Shown: positions 48,190 through 56,795, counted from the stretch's first letter. The stretch: 64,000 nucleotides of DNA from Xenorhabdus anantnagensis (GCF_028598555.1 NZ_JAQRFN010000013.1:1-64000); one strand, 5' to 3'. Program-made: numbers and translations. Notes: generated by a model not told the origin, from the sequence alone.

Positions 48190-48266
48190 TGACTGATTTA
48201 TAAGCGAAAAAAATGGTAGAATTTTCCCGCTCTAAAAAATGGTTATAAAACAGTTGGATAAAATTA
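48190..48266 (+). promoter_or_regulatory. CRISPR array 1 leader
   Basis: AT-rich sequence before the first repeat. It contains AAATGGTAGAATTTT (about 48211-48226) and GGATAAAATTA next to the repeat. Both are shared with the leader of array 2 in inverted orientation; the TGGTAGAATTTT core is also in the leader of array 3. Confidence 0.75.
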
Positions 48267-48478
48267 GTGTTCCCCGTGAGTACGGGGATAAACCGATGGA
48301 GCTATGTCTCTGGAGGATAAACAATGAGTGTTCCCCGTGAGTACGGGGATAAACCGATATTACTCCCCTCTACCGCCACCCAAACAAAGTGTTCCCCGTG
48401 AGTACGGGGATAAACCGGCCATGTTCAAGAGCGGCATGATCGATAAATAGTGTTCCCCGTGAGTACGGGGATAATCCA
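48267..48478 (+). CRISPR. CRISPR array 1, type I-E, 4 repeats
   Basis: Repeats of 29 bp start at 48267, 48328, 48389 and 48450, exactly 61 bp apart, with three 32-bp spacers. The repeat reads GTGTTCCCCGTGAGTACGGG and then GATAAACCG, with a CCCCGT/ACGGGG stem for Cas6e. The last copy is degenerate at its 3' end, which marks the trailer. The third spacer has an open frame, but its target cannot be identified here. Confidence 0.96.
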
Positions 48479-48519
48479 TAAAAAGCTGGCCGCCACACTA
48501 ATTGTTGCGAAACCAGCTT
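48478..48519 (-). terminator. Hairpin terminator of the GhoS-like gene
   Basis: AAGCTGG (48483-48489) pairs with CCAGCTT (48513-48519) across a 23-nt loop. On the minus strand it is followed by a T-run. It lies about 20 bp past the stop codon of the GhoS-like gene and just outside the end of array 1. Confidence 0.5.
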
Positions 48520-48536
48520 GCTTAAGATTAAAACTA

Positions 48537-48863
48537 TCAGGATTCAGATTCAGATGAGATTGCTGATGCAGACGCAGACACTGATGCTGAGTACAAGTGA
48601 GCAGCCCATTCACTATACTGACAAACAAATATAGCAGCAGCTTTTGATGATAATGGATCTGCTAATCTCTTAACTTTATCTCTTATCTGTGCCGCAGTAT
48701 TTAATGAAGTTCCTACATAAGTTCCTGTAGGTAGAGCCATTATTTGACCATCGGAAAATCTGATGTTTCTATTAAAATCAATTAGCCTCATTGATTCATG
48801 AAGTAACTCATATTCTCTTAAGCCTGCCCCAAAAATTTCAACACGAACCATGTAAATAGCCAT
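48537..48863 (-). CDS. Small GhoS-like (DUF2622) protein between two CRISPR arrays
   Basis: A 108-residue protein. The start MAIYMVRVEIFGAG followed by ELLHESMRLIDFNRNIRFSD and a LPTGTY segment resembles the GhoS/DUF2622 group of ferredoxin-like small proteins; E. coli GhoS is an antitoxin RNase of about 98 residues. No GhoT-like membrane toxin is seen beside it. The last roughly 17 residues are an odd Ser/Ala/Glu low-complexity tail (SASVSASASAISSESES). AGAGGG lies upstream of the ATG. Family assignment is tentative. Confidence 0.5.
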   Translation of the reverse strand: MAIYMVRVEIFGAGLREYELLHESMRLIDFNRNIRFSDGQIMALPTGTYVGTSLNTAAQIRDKVKRLADPLSSKAAAIFVCQYSEWAAHLYSASVSASASAISSESES

Positions 48864-49369
48864 CTTTTAGCCCTCTCAATATTATTTAAGAAAAAACCAA
48901 ACTATCTACTTTCTTGATCACAATAAGTTATAGCCACATCCCATATTTCTGAGGGTATTGTGGTTCGTTGGTGAATGTAACAGTCATTAATGCCGCCACG
49001 CCATATCAATAAATCACAGTTATTTGAGGAACCACTTTCCCTATTATTCGCGGTTGAATTCCTCGTAAGTTCGGAAATAACCGGATTAGGTATCAACTAG
49101 GAATACATTGAGTGTTTTGTAGCCACGAAGTTTATCAGTTTTGATTATTTGGAAAGGAAATTTTCCAGAAATACCATCCTGTTAATAACTGTTTAAACAT
49201 ATCAAAAGTTTTGAAAAATCTGACACAGGAAATTCTAAGGAATAGAAAACGTCCCATAATTGTTTGCAGACGTTTTTGTGGAAGCAACTGACTATTTCTG
49301 ACAATCAACTTCGCTATTTAAATACATGGAAATTATTAGTAACGATTTTAAATCTGCTTAGTCAAATGC
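48864..49369. other. Region between CRISPR arrays 1 and 2 with a fossil repeat
   Basis: About 500 bp with no convincing gene. Positions 49056-49084 match the CRISPR repeat at 20 of 29 positions and look like a decayed copy in the plus orientation, the same as array 1. The rest is AT-rich. Confidence 0.4.
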
Positions 49370-49825
49370 AGGTTTATCCCCGTACTCACGGGGAACACAG
49401 AAACAGGCAAGGATGAAAAATGGTTATCTGCGGTTTATCCCCGTACTCACGGGGAACACTATTACGCCATCTTCATTCATTTTTTAAATTCCGGTTTATC
49501 CCCGTACTCACGGGGAACACGACATAGTCAGCAAGTTCGTCCAGTGTATAGACGGTTTATCCCCGTACTCACGGGGAACACAAGATGTGGGATCTCTAGT
49601 ATCAACACAAGAGCGGTTTATCCCCGTACTCACGGGGAACACTTTTCAATGTAATTCTGCTCATTATTATTTTCCGGTTTATCCCCGTACTCACGGGGAA
49701 CACCTGCATAATTTTGAATAGTATTCATGATATAACGGTTTATCCCCGTACTCACGGGGAACATGTTATAGTAATAATACCTAATTCTTTATTTTCTGGT
49801 TTATCCCCGTACTCACGGGGAACAC
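49370..49825 (-). CRISPR. CRISPR array 2, type I-E, 8 repeats
   Basis: Repeats start at 49370, 49431, 49492, 49553, 49614, 49675, 49736 and 49797 (61-bp period, seven 32-bp spacers). On the minus strand the repeat is identical to that of array 1 (GTGAGTAC centre). The leader is on the right, so the array is transcribed leftwards, facing array 1. Terminal copies have single changes. Confidence 0.96.
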
Positions 49826-49915
49826 TAATTTTATCCGTCTGTCTTATAAGCACTTTTTAGAGAGAAAAAATTCTACCATTTTTTCAGCTTATAAAGCAGT
49901 CAAATTCGTTCTTCT
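49826..49915 (-). promoter_or_regulatory. CRISPR array 2 leader
   Basis: Read on the minus strand it is clearly homologous to the array 1 leader: both carry TTATAAGC, AAAATGGTAGAATTTT and GGATAAAATTAGTG in the same order and spacing. Confidence 0.75.
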
Positions 49916-50119
49916 ATTTTTTCTTACTACCTTCTATAAATTAGATTGAAGTTCATCCATTTTTAACACTACAGAGTTCCCCATAAGTACAATACTAAAC
50001 TTTATGAAATGATGACTTTCGTTAACTCAGTGACTCTATCGATAATATCTTAAAATGTTTTCTCGATAAATTTGACCTGATGGATATTAAACATCTTGCG
50101 AGAGATCACAAACGCAGGA

Positions 50120-50365
50120 CTACGTTTTATGGTTATCATCGATCCACTCTCTATCCTCGTCTGTTACCGTAAAGCATTCTTTAGGACTTCCGGCTAACAG
50201 TGATTCCAGCGTCAGCTCTTCTTCAATGGGAGTAAGCACAATTTTGTTATCTTCAATCGATAGGTCTAACTTCAAACCTGTATGCAAGTTAAGCGTTTTC
50301 ATAATGACTTTTGGAATGCTGATAATGTTAGCTCTGCCAGTTTGACTAATAACAACAGCAGTCAT
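50120..50365 (-). CDS. AbrB/MazE-type antitoxin without a toxin partner
   Basis: An 81-residue protein with the swapped-hairpin AbrB fold of MazE/ChpS antitoxins: ISQTGRANIISIPKVIMKTL at residues 7-26 and LDLSIEDNKIVLTPIEEELT. The acidic C-terminus (TLESLLAGSP and onwards) matches toxin-binding tails. The toxin gene normally follows directly; here the next 200 bp on the minus strand hold no MazF-like frame, so this is an orphan or the toxin has been lost. Confidence 0.8.
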   Translation of the reverse strand: MTAVVISQTGRANIISIPKVIMKTLNLHTGLKLDLSIEDNKIVLTPIEEELTLESLLAGSPKECFTVTDEDREWIDDNHKT

Positions 50366-50441
50366 TTCTATCTTTCTTTCTGTTTAAATAAAAATAAAAC
50401 CTTTCTCTGATTTCTACTACACTATGGGACTAGGCCATAAA

Positions 50442-50465
50442 CACCATAAAGACGTATTTATGGTG
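50442..50465. other. Perfect 9-bp hairpin upstream of the solitary CRISPR unit
   Basis: CACCATAAA (50442-50450) and TTTATGGTG (50457-50465) flank GACGTA. It lies 44 bp before the repeat-spacer-repeat unit. It could be an operator or an RNA structure. Confidence 0.5.
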
Positions 50466-50509
50466 ATTTGCTAAAATTCGATCTCACTGATTCTGGCAAA
50501 CATGGCAAG

Positions 50510-50599
50510 GTGTTCCCCGTAAATACGGGGATAAACCGTTATTATTTTCACTTGTATGGATTATCTATTTATGCTCCCCGTAGTTACGGGGATAAATAC
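50510..50599 (+). CRISPR. Solitary repeat-spacer-repeat unit (NilD-like mini-CRISPR)
   Basis: A 29-bp repeat at 50510-50538 matches the array 1/2 consensus at 27 positions. A 32-bp spacer follows (50539-50570), then a second, degenerate repeat at 50571-50599 that matches the array 3 consensus at 23 positions. Both keep the CCCCGT/ACGGGG stem. The spacing equals that of the real arrays, but no leader like those of arrays 1-3 precedes it. Confidence 0.85.
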
Positions 50600-50829
50600 C
50601 ATTTGAATAACAAATTTATACACTATAGCAATTTGGATGATACTACTCTTACTTTTACAAGTTATTTTTCTTTTTTATTATTCATTGAAGTTATTTTTTT
50701 CTTTCTTGTTGCTTATAAAAGTTATTCTTTTCTTTTGTCTGTAAATTGATGTCATAAGTTGACATCCAGTGAACACCGTCTACCATTATTACAATAATCG
50801 AACAGAAAATTTTTTATGAGAGGTCAGTT

Positions 50830-51081
50830 ATGCCACGCTATCCAGCCGAATTTAAACGTGCTATCCAAGAAAAAATCATATCACCTCGTAGCGTTAGTAT
50901 TTCTCTCCTAGCTAAAACGCTGGGAATTTCTAAAAATACTTTATATAGATGGCTCAGAGAGGCTATGGAAATGACAAATAAATGCCCAGGAGAAAAAATT
51001 AAACTTCTAGAACAAACAATGTCACCAAAATCCACTCAGAAATTATTACAAGTCACTATAACGACAGTAATTAAAATTTAA
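50830..51081 (+). pseudogene. Transposase OrfA-type HTH fragment
   Basis: An 83-codon frame whose first 50 residues (MPRYPAEFKRAIQEKI, LAKTLGISKNTLYRWLREA) match the N-terminal helix-turn-helix of small IS transposase proteins. The usual continuation and the catalytic orfB are missing. No terminal inverted repeats were identified. It is likely an IS remnant. Confidence 0.6.
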
Positions 51082-51265
51082 ATCGTAACGCTATAGGACT
51101 TTCGTGCTTCTTCACATAACTTTAAATGTGATCAATATTCCATATAAGGAAAATACTAATGAGAGCACAATATAAAATAGGGTAATTTATCCAAATCTGT
51201 TGTTAACGTGAAATATTTAACTGCCATTTTAATTAGAGAGCTATTTTTTCAATCAGGAAAACACT

Positions 51266-51706
51266 TTGATCACCAACACTACAACAGAAACAACTTACTG
51301 GAATCGCATGGTGCCGGAGCTCACTGTGACTGATTTCCCTGCTTCACTCGATTTCTATCAGCGAATATTGGGTTTCAAAATATTAATTCAGCGAAAATAT
51401 CCTGATTTTGTTTACTTGGGCTTAGGTGAAGCACAATTAATGCTGGAGGCATTTCATAACAGTGGCTGGAATACCGGAGAACTCAGTAAGCCTTTAGGCC
51501 GTGGAATTAATTTTCAAATTGAAGTGGATGATGTCACCCCAATTCTGGAAAATCTGAAAATTAACAAAATCGAGCTTTATCGCCCACTGAAAGATAATTA
51601 TTACAAAATAGGTGATACCCAAGCCTGCCAGAGAGAATTCCTTGTTCAAGACCCAGATGGTTATTTACTCAGGTTCAGTCAATATATCGAACACAAACAA
51701 GATTAA
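51266..51706 (+). CDS. VOC-family (glyoxalase/bleomycin-resistance-like) protein
   Basis: A 146-residue protein with the paired beta-alpha-beta-beta-beta units of the VOC superfamily: MVPELTVTDFPASLDFYQRI near residues 12-31, then FQIEVDDVTPILENL and FLVQDPDGYLLRFSQYI at the end. The Glu/His pattern could bind a metal, but the ligand is unknown. The start is TTG at 51266 with AGGA 7 nt upstream. It ends 52 bp before cas3 on the same strand and may be read through into the cas operon. Confidence 0.75.
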   Translation: MITNTTTETTYWNRMVPELTVTDFPASLDFYQRILGFKILIQRKYPDFVYLGLGEAQLMLEAFHNSGWNTGELSKPLGRGINFQIEVDDVTPILENLKINKIELYRPLKDNYYKIGDTQACQREFLVQDPDGYLLRFSQYIEHKQD

Positions 51707-51758
51707 TGGTATTTCTTTAATGAGGCTCGACTGAAATCTTATTTCACCGTGAAAAAAC

Positions 51759-54506
51759 ATGCCTGAGTTAATAAATAATTTTGCTTACCTCACTCAATAT
51801 TGGGGAAAAGCCAAAAAGAATCCATATTCTGGTGAAAATTATCACCTGCTGGCCTATCACTGTCTGGATGTTGCCGCTGTAGGCCAATTATTATTGGCTC
51901 CACACAAAAAAATCACTCAAGATCTCGCGGACTTTTTAGATCTATCACCAGAATCATTACAAAACCTGTTTTCATTCTTTTTGGTTCTGCATGATATCGG
52001 CAAATTTGCCTCCGCATTTCAGCAATTATATTCACCAGAAGATACCATTCTGATTAAACCTAATCAGCTTAAACCCTACGATTCCAGAAATTTCAGGCAT
52101 GATCAGCTAGGATTATTTTTCTGGAAGAAAATTCAGGGCGATGTACTGTTTGCATTAGTGGGAAACGATAATCTGCAATTCAGGGAAAAAGACCGTGCTC
52201 AGGATACTTTGATGGTATTAATGCAATGTATGCTCGGTCATCACGGTAAACCCATTGATGATGGTAGCTGGAAAGCGATTGTTGATTTTACCGAACCCCA
52301 AAATATTGATGATGCAACAGCATTTACCCATGAGCTACTTAAACTTTTTCAACCTCATCTGCCACTGGAAAAATTACTGTCAAAAGAGTGGCACCACCGC
52401 CTGAAACAAGTGAGCTGGCAGCTTGCTGGTATTGTGGTGCTGGCAGATTGGATAGGCTCTGACAGTTATCACTTCCGTTATCAGACCAAAGCTTTTGCAC
52501 TGGCAGAATATTGGCAGCTTACCCAAAAACAAGCTCAAATTGCCCTGAATGACATTGATATCCACAACACGCCGATAATATCGCCATACACCTCTATCCA
52601 AGAGTATTACCATTTCGCTCCCACCCCATTGCAGAAATGGGCTGAGGAAGTCCCGATTGATGATTCCCCACAACTTTTTATTCTGGAAGATGTCACTGGT
52701 GCGGGCAAAACAGAAGCCGCCCTTGCCCTGACTCATCGCTTAATGCAGGCCGGCGCTGCGGACGGCTTCTATTTTGGCCTGCCGACAATGGCAACATCCA
52801 ACGCCATGTTTGGCCGGATCGCCAAACACTACCTTCAAATGTTCGATACAAAAAACGGCAAACCACCCAGTCTCGTTCTCGCTCATGGCGCACGTGAGAT
52901 GAATGATAATTTCCAAGACATCATCCTGACCTCAGAACACAACGACAGTGATTACACCAGAGACGATACCACCGCAACAGCGCAGTGCCATCAATGGCTG
53001 GCTGACTCTAACAAAAAGGCTTTATTGGCATCAGTTGGCGTAGGCACTATCGATCAGGCATTGCTTGCGGTTTTGCCGAGAAAATACCAGTCACTCCGGT
53101 TGATCGGGTTAAATCGCAAGGTATTGATCTTTGATGAGGTACACGCCGCAGATGACTACATGTTTGCGTTGCTGGAAAGTCTGCTGAGCCTGCACCTGCA
53201 TCAAGGGGGTTCCGTGGTATTACTGACCGCCACACTCTCTTTAAAACAGCGCCAACGGCTAGTGGATATCTGGTTATCCGCCAGAGGAATACCTCCACAG
53301 AAATTGCAGGAAACGGCCTTTCCATTGGCAACTCAGGTCACATTAAATCCAGAAAACCCGCTGATTGAAACGCCCTTGCGCAGTCGCGCGGATGTCAGCC
53401 GTTCCGTCACAGTGAAAACAGTGAACCATCTGGATGAATGTGTGCAAATCGCCCTGAACGCGGCTCAAAATGGGCAATGTGTGGTTTGGGTTCGCAACTC
53501 TGTGGATGATGCACTGCAAGCCTTCCGGCTTATTCAGTCACAAATGGAGCAGCCGGAAAAATGCCTGCTATTCCACAGCCGCTTTATTTTGCATGACCGC
53601 AAAACGATCGAAAACCGTGTACTGGATATATTTGGCAAAAAAAGTACACAAGAGAAACGACAAGGAACGATCCTGATTACAACGCAAGTTTTTCAGGAAA
53701 GCCTTGATGCAGATACCGATGTGATGATCTCCGATATTTGCCCAATCGATGATTTGATCCAGCGGGTTGGTCGTCTACACCGCCATACCCGCGATGCAAA
53801 TGGAAAATATCAGAAAAGCATTGCCGACAATCGCACTGCTCCTGAGTTATATCTCCATGCGCCAGAATGGGACGATCAACCTAAAACTGATTGGCTGAGC
53901 AAAGATTTCCGCAATACCCAATATGTTTACTGTTCAGGTGGGCGTTTATGGCTTGGCCTGCGCGAACTGCGACGCTTGGGAGCCATTCGTATGCCAGCCG
54001 AGGCCCGAACTTTGATTGAAGCGGTTTACGGTGAAGATGCGGATGAACAAATCCCCGATACACTCAGAGCCAAAGATAATGAAGCGATAGCTGAAGGGCG
54101 TAGCAAAGACGCCATCGCACGATCGCAGGCCCTGCAATGGCAGCGCTATGAATATAGTAAACGCAGTGCTGGCGGCTGGTATGACGATGACAGAGATATC
54201 AATACCCGACTTAGCGACATTGAAACGGTAAGCGTACTGCTGGTCAAACTGACCGAAAACGGTGAGCTGATACCGTGGATAAATGATGAAAAATTCCCCG
54301 TTCAACTCAGTACCGTCAAAATCTCAAAAAACAAATTTGCCGATAAGTTGCAACCTGTACCGGAATCTCTTTCTCAGGCAGTGGAACGGTTACAGGAAAA
54401 ATTCAAAGCCGTCAAATACCTGCAAATCTGGCTGCCTGAGCTTGACCCCAATTTTACTTACGATCCCAACATGGGTTTTTATGAACCCCCTAAGCAGGAG
54501 GCGTGA
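51759..54506 (+). CDS. cas3: Type I-E CRISPR helicase-nuclease Cas3
   Basis: A 915-residue Cas3. The N-terminal HD nuclease has H34, HDIGK at 78-82, GHHGK near residue 166 and LADWIGSD near 228. The SF2 helicase part has Walker A TGAGKTEA near residue 313, DEVH near 457, LLTATLS and the QRVGRLHRH motif VI. It degrades DNA unwound after Cascade binding. First cas gene, overlapping cse1 by 1 nt (TGATG). Confidence 0.97.
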   Translation: MPELINNFAYLTQYWGKAKKNPYSGENYHLLAYHCLDVAAVGQLLLAPHKKITQDLADFLDLSPESLQNLFSFFLVLHDIGKFASAFQQLYSPEDTILIKPNQLKPYDSRNFRHDQLGLFFWKKIQGDVLFALVGNDNLQFREKDRAQDTLMVLMQCMLGHHGKPIDDGSWKAIVDFTEPQNIDDATAFTHELLKLFQPHLPLEKLLSKEWHHRLKQVSWQLAGIVVLADWIGSDSYHFRYQTKAFALAEYWQLTQKQAQIALNDIDIHNTPIISPYTSIQEYYHFAPTPLQKWAEEVPIDDSPQLFILEDVTGAGKTEAALALTHRLMQAGAADGFYFGLPTMATSNAMFGRIAKHYLQMFDTKNGKPPSLVLAHGAREMNDNFQDIILTSEHNDSDYTRDDTTATAQCHQWLADSNKKALLASVGVGTIDQALLAVLPRKYQSLRLIGLNRKVLIFDEVHAADDYMFALLESLLSLHLHQGGSVVLLTATLSLKQRQRLVDIWLSARGIPPQKLQETAFPLATQVTLNPENPLIETPLRSRADVSRSVTVKTVNHLDECVQIALNAAQNGQCVVWVRNSVDDALQAFRLIQSQMEQPEKCLLFHSRFILHDRKTIENRVLDIFGKKSTQEKRQGTILITTQVFQESLDADTDVMISDICPIDDLIQRVGRLHRHTRDANGKYQKSIADNRTAPELYLHAPEWDDQPKTDWLSKDFRNTQYVYCSGGRLWLGLRELRRLGAIRMPAEARTLIEAVYGEDADEQIPDTLRAKDNEAIAEGRSKDAIARSQALQWQRYEYSKRSAGGWYDDDRDINTRLSDIETVSVLLVKLTENGELIPWINDEKFPVQLSTVKISKNKFADKLQPVPESLSQAVERLQEKFKAVKYLQIWLPELDPNFTYDPNMGFYEPPKQEA

Positions 54507-56122
54507 TGAATCTCGTTAAAGACGCATGGCTGACTTTTAGAATGAAAAATGGCAGTGAGGAAAAACTGCCGCTGGCGGCAATCTGCGATCCCGCCGTGAT
54601 GGATTTTTCCCTGCCACGGGCAGATTTTCAGGGGGCGGCTTACCAACTGGCAATTGGCTTGCTGCAAACAGTTTTTGCTCCCGAAGATAAATACGAGTGG
54701 CATGAATTTTATGAACAAGCTCCCACACAAGCAGATTTGCAGACCGCCTTTAATCGTGTGGAACATGCTTTTAATCTGACAGGAGATGGCCCACTGTTTA
54801 TGCAGGATTTTGATTCACTGGATGGAGCAAAATCAACGGAGATCTCAGGATTACTGATCGAAGCACCGGGAGCAAATACACTTAAACTAAATACTGACCA
54901 CTTCATCAAACGCGGTCAATGTGAAGTGATTTCTCCTGAAATGGCCGCCATTGCCTTATTCACATTACAGATTAATGCCCCTGCCGGTGGTGTCGGGCAT
55001 CGTGTCGGGTTACGGGGCGGCGGCCCACTGACAACATTAATTCAGCCACAAGAATTGGGCGCTTCGCTATGGCAAAAACTTTGGCTTAATGTCATTAATC
55101 GAGAACGTTGGTCTTACTCAGACCCTGATCTCAGTAGTTCAGATATTTTTCCGTGGCTGGGTAAAACCCATACCAGCCAAAAAGCAGGTACAGAAATCTA
55201 CGCCCATAATGTCCATGAATTGCATATGTATTGGGCAATGCCACGGCGAATTCGTCTGGAAATGGACAATAAGCCAACCATTTGCCAATTAACGGGGCAG
55301 GCAACCAGTCAGTCGGTTTCTGGTTATCGCACTCAAAACTATGGCAACAATTACTCTGGCACGTGGAAACATCCCTTAACGCCTTATCGATGGAATCCAA
55401 AAAAACCAAATGAAGAACACCTTTCGGTCAAAGGACAGCCCGGTGGTATTACCTACAAGATCTGGGATAGCCTGACTTTTTCCGATAACGAATATGGTCA
55501 AGATGCCGCCCAAGTTGTCGAACATTTTAACCTGCTCAGTGATTATTTTGCGGATGAGCAGAGCGCCACTCCACGGTTATGGGTTTTTGGCTACGATATG
55601 GACAATATGAAAGCCCGTGGTTGGTATTCCACCACCTTGCCTCTGTTCTCCATGCCGATTGACAAAAAAGATGCCATTTTCCGGCGGGTCAAAACATTAC
55701 AAAACCTTTCTGCCTACGCATTAACTCAGTGCCGTACCCAAATCAAAAGCGCATGGTTCAATCGTCCGAATGATGTCAAAGGCGACATGTCGTTTATTGA
55801 CGCTGCTTTCTATCAACGTACCCAAGCCGCTTTCTTTAAGGCAGTACAGCAAATTGTCAGCAGTCAACCCAAGGCTTCTTCTTTATCCACGAAGGAAGCC
55901 GAAACTTGGCTCCATCAACTCAAAAACACCTGCTTTGATCTCTTTGATGAGTTCGTGCTGTCGGAAGAGACCGATCCCAAACATCTGCCTAAAAAAATTG
56001 AGGCACGGCAAATTCTGACCAAATGGCTGATGGTTTCCAAAGATATCAAATCATTTATGACAGAACACAAGATAGCAACCAAATCATCTAAGAAACAGAA
56101 AAAGGAGGTTATTAATGAATAA
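54506..56122 (+). CDS. cse1: Type I-E Cascade large subunit Cse1/Cas8e (CasA)
   Basis: A 538-residue CasA (E. coli 502). It starts MNLVKDAWLTF. GVGHRVGLRGGGPLTTLI near residue 170 and WKHPLTPYR near 290 are conserved in the family. Cse1 reads the PAM and recruits Cas3. The ATG at 54506 (SD AGGAGG) is favoured over an overlapping GTG one codon earlier. It overlaps cse2 by 8 nt. Confidence 0.95.
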   Translation: MNLVKDAWLTFRMKNGSEEKLPLAAICDPAVMDFSLPRADFQGAAYQLAIGLLQTVFAPEDKYEWHEFYEQAPTQADLQTAFNRVEHAFNLTGDGPLFMQDFDSLDGAKSTEISGLLIEAPGANTLKLNTDHFIKRGQCEVISPEMAAIALFTLQINAPAGGVGHRVGLRGGGPLTTLIQPQELGASLWQKLWLNVINRERWSYSDPDLSSSDIFPWLGKTHTSQKAGTEIYAHNVHELHMYWAMPRRIRLEMDNKPTICQLTGQATSQSVSGYRTQNYGNNYSGTWKHPLTPYRWNPKKPNEEHLSVKGQPGGITYKIWDSLTFSDNEYGQDAAQVVEHFNLLSDYFADEQSATPRLWVFGYDMDNMKARGWYSTTLPLFSMPIDKKDAIFRRVKTLQNLSAYALTQCRTQIKSAWFNRPNDVKGDMSFIDAAFYQRTQAAFFKAVQQIVSSQPKASSLSTKEAETWLHQLKNTCFDLFDEFVLSEETDPKHLPKKIEARQILTKWLMVSKDIKSFMTEHKIATKSSKKQKKEVINE

Positions 56123-56795
56123 CCTGAGCGAAAGTCGCTTAATGCGCTGGTGGGAGAGCATGTTTTTATCCCCTTCGGCGTTGAAAGAAAAAAAAATCAC
56201 CCCTGCACCAACGCTCTATAAAGCCGAATTAAAGCGTTGTCAGGATATTGACTCGGTGACGTTGGCCGAAGGTTTTCGGGCACTATGGTTCAATTTACCC
56301 AAAGACGTTACCGGCATTACCGGAGAAAGCATTACTGAAGAAAGCATTACTGAAGAAAGCATTACTGAAAAAAGCATTACTGAAAAAAGCATTACTGAAA
56401 AAAGCACTACTGAAAAAAGCACGGCTGAAACAGAGATTACCGAAGAGACCAGACAGAAAAACATAATTCTGTGGGCGATGATTGCCGTAACTCTGGTGTA
56501 TGTAAAAACCAACACTACCACCAATCTGGCAACCGCTGCGGGCACTAAAACCGAAAATGACAAACCTATTGTCAGTACACACCGCTTTACGCAGTTGCAA
56601 GCCGCCAGAACGCCTGAAGAATTCATCATTCGTTTGCGACGTATTTTGCAACAACTAAAAGGTCAGGTTTCCGTTCTATCCCTCGCCAGAGATATTGAAC
56701 AGTGGATGAAGGAACACCACCAACCCAGACCGCGTCGGGCCAATAAACGCCTCAGCGTGCAATGGGCGATGGATTACTACAAAGCCGCTAGATAA
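56115..56795 (+). CDS. cse2: Type I-E Cascade small subunit Cse2 (CasB) with repetitive insert
   Basis: A 226-residue CasB (E. coli 160). The N-terminal part (RLMRWWESMFL, LAEGFRALWF) and the C-terminal part (FIIRLRRILQQLKGQVSVLS, and LARDIEQWM) match the family. Between them, residues 71-110 are an insert built from about eight pentapeptides of SITEE/SITEK type, encoded by a 15-bp tandem repeat. Cse2 dimers stabilise the displaced strand in Cascade. The insert accounts for much of the extra length and is probably a flexible acidic/lysine loop. SD is AAAGGAGG. Confidence 0.92.
   Translation: MNNLSESRLMRWWESMFLSPSALKEKKITPAPTLYKAELKRCQDIDSVTLAEGFRALWFNLPKDVTGITGESITEESITEESITEKSITEKSITEKSTTEKSTAETEITEETRQKNIILWAMIAVTLVYVKTNTTTNLATAAGTKTENDKPIVSTHRFTQLQAARTPEEFIIRLRRILQQLKGQVSVLSLARDIEQWMKEHHQPRPRRANKRLSVQWAMDYYKAAR
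56325..56444. repeat. 15-bp tandem repeat inside cse2
   Basis: Eight copies of a 15-bp unit (GAAAGCATTACTGAA type). The first three start GAA, the next three AAA, and the last two have changes in the middle codons. A ninth degenerate copy follows. The reading frame is kept throughout. Confidence 0.93.

Noticed and set aside
48902-49096. 64-codon minus-strand frame between arrays 1 and 2
   Set aside because: It includes the decayed repeat and has no recognisable domain or good SD.
50468-50749. 93-codon plus-strand frame after the orphan antitoxin
   Set aside because: It runs through the repeat-spacer-repeat unit and AT-rich sequence, and has no family features.
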